NCBI GenBank assembly: GCA_011526095.1
Contig: WYBA01000297.1
Span: 1-61,871, forward strand
DNA length: 61,871 nucleotides
Direction: 5' to 3'
Source: Myxococcales bacterium
GTDB lineage: Bacteria; Myxococcota_A; Polyangia; Haliangiales; Haliangiaceae
Under the pieces are notes generated by a model. It saw nothing but the letters and a program-made list of their open reading frames with translations. It was not told the origin of the DNA and did not search any database. Of this stretch, positions 53,274 through 61,871 are shown in pieces (the stretch's first letter is position 1; each line of letters begins with the position of its first letter). A program made the position numbers and the translations under genes.

Positions 53274-54170
53274 TCAGCCGGTCGCGGGCGCCGTCGGTAC
53301 CTTGACGAACTTGCTGAGCCAGTAGGTACCCGCCGGGAAGACCGCGGGCTCGCCAGCGAGCCATGCCTTCCGAGCCACCCGATACGCGTCGATGAACGCG
53401 CGGTTCCGCGCGAGCGCCTCGACCCGCGACCACCGGCTGCGCGCCGCGATCGAGGGGCGCAGCCCTCCTCGAGGCGTCGACGTCGTGGGCGTCGCGCTCC
53501 ACGGCTGTCGAAGCACCGCCGCGCGACCCATGACCTTCCGTCCTGCGCGGCGGCGCTCCTCGTTGAAGGACTCCACCGCGCGGTCGATCTGCTCCTTCAC
53601 CTCACGACGGAACGTCTCGGCGTCGCCGAGCTCCGGCGGGATCGTCAGCTCGAGGATCGCACTGGCCGGCATCTTGCCGCCTTCACGGAAGTACCAGGTC
53701 GGGCGCGTCGCCTGCAGCGGGCGGCCGGAGAGCAACGCGGCGAGCCCGTTCACGCCGGGCCAGTCCTCGACGTGCTCGACGAGGCCGTCCTTGACCGGGT
53801 TCGTGGCGGCGTACACCAGCTTCGCGATGACATCCTGGCGGTCGACGAGCTGCACCAGGCTGACCTGCTCCGCCGACCACAGGTTCTCCGTTCGTCCCAG
53901 GCGCACGTTCATCGCCTTGGCCACGGTCCGGTGGAGGTGCTGCACGAACTCGACGATCCGTCCGTCGCGGTCGAAGACGATCGTGTGGTGGTGGTTCGAC
54001 AGGAACGACGGCAGGATCACGTCGATGCCGAAGCGCTGCGCCGCCTCGGCCAGGCAGTAGACGATCAGGTTGTTCGTCTCCGCGTCGGGTCTCAGCAGCA
54101 GCATCCGCAGCAAGCAGCGTCGCGTGATCATGTAGAAGCGGCCCGGGAGGATCTGGCGAGGGAGGGACAT
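53274..54170 (-). CDS. REP-associated tyrosine transposase (RAYT, IS200-like)
   Basis: This 298-residue protein has a Y1 HUH-type core: RFYMITRRCLLRMLLLRPD near the start, the His motif LPSFLSNHHHTIVF, and YAATNPVKDGLVEHVEDWPG holding the candidate catalytic Tyr. It belongs to the single-copy transposases that mobilise or amplify REP-type palindromes rather than themselves. No terminal inverted repeats or target duplication were seen. The C-terminal half is divergent and Arg-rich. Flanking short repeats may be its targets. Confidence 0.8.
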   Translation of the reverse strand: MSLPRQILPGRFYMITRRCLLRMLLLRPDAETNNLIVYCLAEAAQRFGIDVILPSFLSNHHHTIVFDRDGRIVEFVQHLHRTVAKAMNVRLGRTENLWSAEQVSLVQLVDRQDVIAKLVYAATNPVKDGLVEHVEDWPGVNGLAALLSGRPLQATRPTWYFREGGKMPASAILELTIPPELGDAETFRREVKEQIDRAVESFNEERRRAGRKVMGRAAVLRQPWSATPTTSTPRGGLRPSIAARSRWSRVEALARNRAFIDAYRVARKAWLAGEPAVFPAGTYWLSKFVKVPTAPATG

Positions 54171-54520
54171 GCCGGGCGCGATCAGCAGGACTCGTGCCGT
54201 TCGTAAGTGGCTGCAACTTCGCGCGCGAGTGGCCGGATTCGTCCGGCTCGCGGACGGGTGGGGTCCGGGATCCGGACACTCCCGGACAGCGGCTCCATGC
54301 GCGGCGCTGCTCGGGGCGAAGTCAAGCCACTCGTGGAGCCAAGCCCGGAGCGGGGCGCGGGGGAGGTGCCCGCGCGGGATCGTGAGGAGATTAACCCCGG
54401 TGAGGAAGGCGGTTCGGACTCACGGTGCCTGGGACCCGTGACGACGACGAGATTCGCCCGTGCGAGCGGGCCGCGAACTAACCCTGGTGAGGGGCGAACG
54501 TCGTCGCGGCGCGCGTGCCC
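54171..54520. other. Gene-free region with short repeats
   Basis: This is a 350-base strip between the RAYT-type and thioredoxin-like genes. It contains the palindrome TCCGGGATCCGGA (about 54266-54278), a CCACTCGTGG hairpin and the related repeats TTAACCCCGGTGAGG (54391-54405) and CTAACCCTGGTGAGG (54478-54492). No coding region is supported here. Confidence 0.5.
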
Positions 54521-55159
54521 TCAGGGTGTCTCGGCCAGCAGCGCGTCGATCCACGCGCGCATCTGCGCGGCGTCCGCGCTGCCGGGGGCGTACGAGCCGC
54601 CGGTGTGGACGAACCGCACGACGCCGCGTCGATCGATCAGGAAGGAGAGGCTGGTCCACGACTCGGGGTGATCGTCGAGCCACCACCGCCGCAGCGTGCG
54701 CCAGTCGCGATCGATCGCGACGGGGAACGTGAAGCCGAAGCGCGCGACCAGCGCCCGGACGTCGTCCTCGACCAGCGGCGCGTCGCTCTTGTGGTGGTAC
54801 AGGCCGACCACCCGCAGGCCACGCGCCGCGAGCTCGTCGTGCAGCGCCACCAGCGTCGGCGCGGTCGCCGCGCAGTAGGGGCAGCCCTCGGTGAACCAGC
54901 GCACGAGCACGACGTCGCCTCGCAGCGCCTCGACGGCGAGCGGCGCCGCGTTCAGCCATGTATCGACGTCCCACGCCGGCGCGGGCTTGCCGACGATCGT
55001 CGTCGCGTCGAGCCGGTCGGAGTCGGGGCCGATCGCGATCGGCGGCGCGGCCGCCGTCTTCGCCGGCGGCGCCTCGGCCTCGGCGCCCCCGGAAGCACCG
55101 CACGCGGCCATCAGGACGGTCGCGATCATCCACGCCGCCGCGGGAGAGTGCTCCTTCAT
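54521..55159 (-). CDS. Thioredoxin-like (TlpA/AhpC-TSA type) lipoprotein
   Basis: This 212-residue lipoprotein (VLMAACG) has a thioredoxin fold with active site WFTEGCPYCAATAP and cis-Pro region SWTSLSFLIDRRGVV, typical of TlpA/ResA-like proteins. It probably reduces or oxidises thiols in the periplasm, possibly in cytochrome c or copper-protein maturation, which this genome would need in quantity. It lies 52 bases downstream of a small His-rich lipoprotein gene on the same strand. Confidence 0.85.
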   Translation of the reverse strand: MKEHSPAAAWMIATVLMAACGASGGAEAEAPPAKTAAAPPIAIGPDSDRLDATTIVGKPAPAWDVDTWLNAAPLAVEALRGDVVLVRWFTEGCPYCAATAPTLVALHDELAARGLRVVGLYHHKSDAPLVEDDVRALVARFGFTFPVAIDRDWRTLRRWWLDDHPESWTSLSFLIDRRGVVRFVHTGGSYAPGSADAAQMRAWIDALLAETP

Positions 55160-55211
55160 GCTGGCTCCGGACCACGCGCCGCGCGTCGCCATTCCCGTCC
55201 CGTGCGCGCCA

Positions 55212-55526
55212 TCACCGCGCGTTCCCGGTCGCCGGGTGGTGCGAGTGCCAGCCCACCGCCGGCTTGCCGCGCTTGTCGATGTAGTCGCCCCACAGCATCT
55301 CGTGGTGATCCGCCGGCGCCACGCCGCCGTCCTCGTCCTCCTCGTACACCATGTGCTTGGTCGCGAAGTCTTCACCCGGGTGCCGTCGCCGGCTCGCGTC
55401 CGCGCCCACGCCGGCGTCCACCGGCGCGGCCTCTCGCGTGGCCGTCGGCGCCGGCGCGCGGGCGACGGGCTCCGCCGTGCCGCACGCCCCGGCCAGCATC
55501 AGCAGCAACGCGAGGGCTGTTCTCAC
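55212..55526 (-). CDS. Small His-rich lipoprotein
   Basis: This 104-residue lipoprotein (LMLAGACG) has a Pro/Ala linker and a C-terminal part with HMVYEEDEDGG, DHHEMLWGDYIDK and GWHSHHPATG. The His/Asp-rich tail suggests metal binding. It is co-directional with the thioredoxin-like gene downstream. No family recognised. Confidence 0.65.
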   Translation of the reverse strand: MRTALALLLMLAGACGTAEPVARAPAPTATREAAPVDAGVGADASRRRHPGEDFATKHMVYEEDEDGGVAPADHHEMLWGDYIDKRGKPAVGWHSHHPATGNAR

Positions 55527-55608
55527 GCGCCGATCCTACGCTCGCGGTCGTGGGCGCGTCGACCCGCCAGGCGTGACGTGCGCCGGCCCGCGCCCCGTGG
55601 CACACCTT

Positions 55609-56142
55609 GTGAGCGCCGTGCCCACCCTGGCTCGCCCTGCCATCTGCCTCGCGCTGACGCTCGCCGCGCTCGGCGTCGGAGCCTGCCATCGCGCCGCGCC
55701 GTCGACGATCGCGCGCGCGCCGTCGCCCGCCGTCGCCGCCGCGCACCCGGCGAGGCCCGTCGCCCCCGAGCCCTCCACCCCGTCGCGTCCGCCGCGGCGC
55801 ATCCTCACGACGACCTCGTCGCTGGTCGTGCTCGAGCCGATCCGCTTCGTCGGCGCGACCGACGCGCTCGATCCCCGTTCGGCCGCGACGCTGGACGCGG
55901 TCGCCGCCGGCTTCCTCGTCCACGCCGACCTCGCGCTGATCGAGGTGCGCGCCTACGCCGCCGACGTGCCACCGCAGGCACGCCCGCCGCTCGCCGCCGC
56001 CCGAGCCGTCCGCGTGGTCGAGGCGCTCGTGGCGCGCGGCGTCCCGCGCGCTCGCCTCGTGCCCGCCGGGGACGCGACCGCGCCGGCCGCCACCGCCGCG
56101 GCACCGGCCGAGCTGCGCATCCTCCGCCGCCGCGGCGGCTGA
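55609..56142 (+). CDS. OmpA-like lipoprotein
   Basis: This is a protein of about 177 residues with signal and lipobox LAALGVGAC, a Pro/Ala linker and an OmpA-like peptidoglycan-binding domain (LEPIRFVGATDALDPRSAAT, then EVRAYAADVPPQARPPLAAA). Part of the usual C-terminal Arg/Asp pattern is changed. It probably ties the outer membrane to the cell wall. Start GTG 55609 or GTG 55618; both give the signal peptide. Confidence 0.72.
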   Translation: MSAVPTLARPAICLALTLAALGVGACHRAAPSTIARAPSPAVAAAHPARPVAPEPSTPSRPPRRILTTTSSLVVLEPIRFVGATDALDPRSAATLDAVAAGFLVHADLALIEVRAYAADVPPQARPPLAAARAVRVVEALVARGVPRARLVPAGDATAPAATAAAPAELRILRRRGG

Positions 56143-56177
56143 CCCCTCGCATCGCGTGCCTGGTATCGTGGCGCGTG

Positions 56178-57680
56178 ATGTCCCCGCTCCGCTCCCTGTC
56201 GTGCGCGCTGGCGCTGGCGCTCGCGCTCGCCGCCTGCGGCGACGACGACGCCACCACCCCTGACGCCGGCACCGACGGTTGGACCGTCGAGTCGTTCTGC
56301 GCCGCCCACGCCGAGCGCATGTGCGGCGGCCTGCAGGCGTGCGGCTGTCGGTTCGACGTCCGCCCGTACGACGCCGCGGGCTGCCAGGCCGCCCGCGCGG
56401 CCGACTGCGAGGCGCAGTTCGCCCAGGTCGAGGCCGCGATCGACGATGGCACGCTCGCGCTGTCGGCGCCCGCGGTGGAGGCCTGCCTCGATGGCATCGC
56501 CGCGCTCGCCGACGCCTGCGCCTACCCGACGGGCCACTCGGCCGACCTCGCGGCGTGCCCGCGCGCCGTCGTCGCGACCGCGGCCATGGGCGAGACCTGC
56601 GGCCTCGACGGCGCCGGCCCGTGCGCCGACGGGGCCGGCATGTGCGTGCCGCCCGAGGGCGGCGGCCCCGGCCTGTGCACCGCGGTGCCGGCGGCCGGCG
56701 AGCCGTGCCCGCTCGGCGCTTGCGCTCCGGGGTTGGTGTGCAAGCTCGGAGATCCAGCGACTTGCGCCGCGCCGGCCGCGGCGGACGCGCTGTGTCAGGA
56801 CGACCGCGAGTGCGCGGCCGGGCTGACCTGCCTGCCCGATGGCACGTGCGGCGCGCCGGGCGGGCTGGACGCGCCGTGCTTCGATCGCACCGACTGCGCC
56901 GACGGGCTGTCGTGCCCGGCCGGCGCGTGCACCGCCGGCACGCCGCTGGGGGAGCCGTGCAGCGGGCCCGACGCGTGCGGCGCGACCCGCGGCTGCGCGC
57001 GCGCGCCGGAGAACCGCACGTGCGGCGCGCCCGGCGCCGTCGACGATCCGTGCACGGACGGCACCTGCGGCGCCGGCCTCGGCTGCGCGCAGGCGACGAT
57101 GACCTGCCAGCCGCTGCCCGGCGAGGACCAGCCGTGCCTCGACGGCTTCGGCTGCGCCGACGGCCTCACCTGCGCCCTCGCCTCCACGACCTGCGTCGCG
57201 CTGCCCGGCGCCGGCGAGGCGTGCGCCGACGGCTTCGTCCGCTGCGCGCCCGGCCTGGGCTGCCGCGACAGCGACCAGACGTGCCAGCCCGCCTCGACCG
57301 CCACCGAGGGCCAGCCGTGCCTGCCCAACGGCGAGGACTACCTGTGCGCCGACGGCCTCGGCTGCGACTTCGCGCCCGAGGGCTCGATCTGCATCGCCGT
57401 CGGCGACGCCGGCGACCCTTGCACCAACGATCGCGTGTGCGTCGATGGCACCTACTGCGAGTTCTCGCTGCTCGAGTGCGCCGACACGCTCGCGCCCGGC
57501 GCGAGCTGCGAGGACGGCAACGAGTGCAGCGCGGGCGCCGAGTGCGCGCCGCAGCCGTCCGGGTTCGAGTGCACCGCGCTGCCCGGCAGCGGCGAGCCGT
57601 GCTTCGAGGGCTGCGCCGACGGCCTGACCTGCCAGGGCGCCGGCGGCGCGTGCACCGCCGAGCTGTGCACGCTGCCGTGA
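56178..57680 (+). CDS. Cysteine-rich repeat lipoprotein
   Basis: This is a 500-residue lipoprotein (LALAACGDDD, Cys20). After an N-terminal helical Cys domain (FCAAHAERMCGG), it has about ten EB/Dickkopf-like modules of the form GxPCxxxxCAxGLxC, each with four to six Cys. Such extracellular disulfide-rich proteins are abundant in myxobacterial relatives and are probably surface structural or adhesion proteins. Disulfide formation would need DsbA-like enzymes. Confidence 0.8.
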   Translation: MSPLRSLSCALALALALAACGDDDATTPDAGTDGWTVESFCAAHAERMCGGLQACGCRFDVRPYDAAGCQAARAADCEAQFAQVEAAIDDGTLALSAPAVEACLDGIAALADACAYPTGHSADLAACPRAVVATAAMGETCGLDGAGPCADGAGMCVPPEGGGPGLCTAVPAAGEPCPLGACAPGLVCKLGDPATCAAPAAADALCQDDRECAAGLTCLPDGTCGAPGGLDAPCFDRTDCADGLSCPAGACTAGTPLGEPCSGPDACGATRGCARAPENRTCGAPGAVDDPCTDGTCGAGLGCAQATMTCQPLPGEDQPCLDGFGCADGLTCALASTTCVALPGAGEACADGFVRCAPGLGCRDSDQTCQPASTATEGQPCLPNGEDYLCADGLGCDFAPEGSICIAVGDAGDPCTNDRVCVDGTYCEFSLLECADTLAPGASCEDGNECSAGAECAPQPSGFECTALPGSGEPCFEGCADGLTCQGAGGACTAELCTLP

Positions 57681-57712
57681 TCGCCTGCCGCCCCGGGTAA
57701 GATGGGGCCCTC

Positions 57713-61387
<3,675 letters not shown>

Positions 61388-61405
61388 CCCGGCGCTCGGC
61401 CCTCC

Positions 61406-61871
61406 TCACACCACCGCGGCGCGCGTCAGCAGCCACGCCGCCGCGCCCAGCGCGAGCACGACCGCGGCGCCGCCGGCGGCGAGCGCGCGGCGCCGGCCGC
61501 GCAGCGCGGCGACGGCCTGGTCGAGGGTCGCGAGCGTGTCGTGCAGGCGCGAGCGCAGCGTCGCGAGCGGCGGGCGGTCGACCAGGCTGTCGGTCCCGCA
61601 GTACGCGCAGGTCGCGGCGATCGCGTCGGGCGCCAGCGTCAGCGGCGCGCCGCACCGCCGGCACGACGGCGCGGAAGTGCCGGCCGCGGGCGGCGCCGCG
61701 ACCAGCGCGTCGGCGACGCGGACCACGGTCGCGTTGACCGCGTGGACCCACAGGTAGAGCGCCGCGCCCGGTCCGATCGCCGGCACCGCGGCGAGCGCGA
61801 GCACCTCCAGCCGGGCCCACGGCGGCGACGGCAGCACCGTCGCGATCACCGTCGCGATCACCGGCAGCACG
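61406..61871 (-). CDS. Zinc-ribbon membrane protein (5' end outside window)
   Basis: At least 154 residues, cut at the window edge so the true start is unknown. It has two hydrophobic segments at the N-terminal part seen, a zinc ribbon with SCRRCGAPL and CAYCGTDSL (CxxC...CxxC), and a C-terminal membrane helix. No family recognised. Confidence 0.6.
   Translation of the reverse strand, partial: VLPVIATVIATVLPSPPWARLEVLALAAVPAIGPGAALYLWVHAVNATVVRVADALVAAPPAAGTSAPSCRRCGAPLTLAPDAIAATCAYCGTDSLVDRPPLATLRSRLHDTLATLDQAVAALRGRRRALAAGGAAVVLALGAAAWLLTRAAVV

Noticed and set aside
55598..55613. Sigma54-like TGGCACACCTTGTGAG before the OmpA-like gene
   Set aside because: The -12 half reads GA instead of GC, it overlaps the probable start codon, and no operator copy is nearby. 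Probably chance.

Overview
The window is very GC-rich DNA, densely coding on both strands. It looks chromosomal and most like a Myxococcota-type bacterium, possibly Kofleriaceae or another Polyangia relative. Supporting signs are many lipoproteins, an AgmX/PglI-type domain, FG-GAP and WD40 proteins, a Ser/Thr kinase, several sigma54 activators and multiheme cytochromes. That taxonomic placement is inference. No rRNA, tRNA, CRISPR array or prophage was seen.

Layout. 1-430: a long imperfect inverted repeat, a GC hairpin and a GGAGAC minisatellite. 431-4554: an epimerase/SRPBCC fusion, a DsbA-like lipoprotein with an in-frame UGA followed by a SECIS-like hairpin (probable selenoprotein), a fluoride channel, a TrmN6-like methyltransferase and a DUF202 protein. 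4580-9794: a sulfur module (two YeeE/YedE halves, a TSUP exporter, a sigma54 activator, an ETHE1-like persulfide dioxygenase, a rhodanese and a tandem Usp). 9806-15532: a polytopic membrane protein, a CrtC-like/polyprenyl-synthase fusion, a hypothetical gene and a YwiC-like protein. 15529-23787: a cbb3 oxidase operon in the order ccoNO-Q-P-G-H-tauE-I-S. 23955-27272: small ORFs, hemN, a CBS protein and a Usp. 27281-35643: a seven-gene electron-transfer operon containing an OmcA/MtrC-type decaheme lipoprotein, a 12-heme lipoprotein, a NapC/CymA-type quinol dehydrogenase, a small membrane protein, a beta-barrel, and 13-heme and 27-heme cytochromes (63 CXXCH motifs plus 3 variants, about 66 hemes). 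35835-41069: two Usp proteins, a CBS protein, a globin-coupled histidine kinase, an NtrC-type response regulator and a hemerythrin. 41050-61871: lipoproteins, an astacin/FG-GAP protease, a VIT-VWA-AgmX protein, a rhomboid-like protein, two DsbA-fold enzymes, a phosphoesterase, a cupredoxin, a RAYT-type transposase, a thioredoxin-like lipoprotein, a Cys-rich lipoprotein and a kinase-WD40 protein.

How the genes fit together. Ten sigma54-like -24/-12 elements (TGGCAC-N5-nTGC type) lie in front of the redox, sulfur and stress genes. A 15-bp palindrome, GCGCAA-N3-YTGCGC, recurs beside the promoters of the cbb3 operon, the multiheme operon, the CBS-hemN operon with its divergent usp, and the NtrC-type regulator itself. 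The simplest model is one oxygen/redox regulon. The globin-coupled kinase senses O2 and phosphorylates the NtrC-type protein, which binds the palindrome and switches on the high-affinity oxidase, the extracellular electron conduit, anaerobic heme synthesis and Usp/CBS proteins. The sulfur genes carry a different GTTTCAC-type repeat and probably answer to their own linked activator. At six sites the -12 element lies exactly 14 nt before the start codon, which predicts almost leaderless mRNAs. The promoter and regulon model is inference from sequence.
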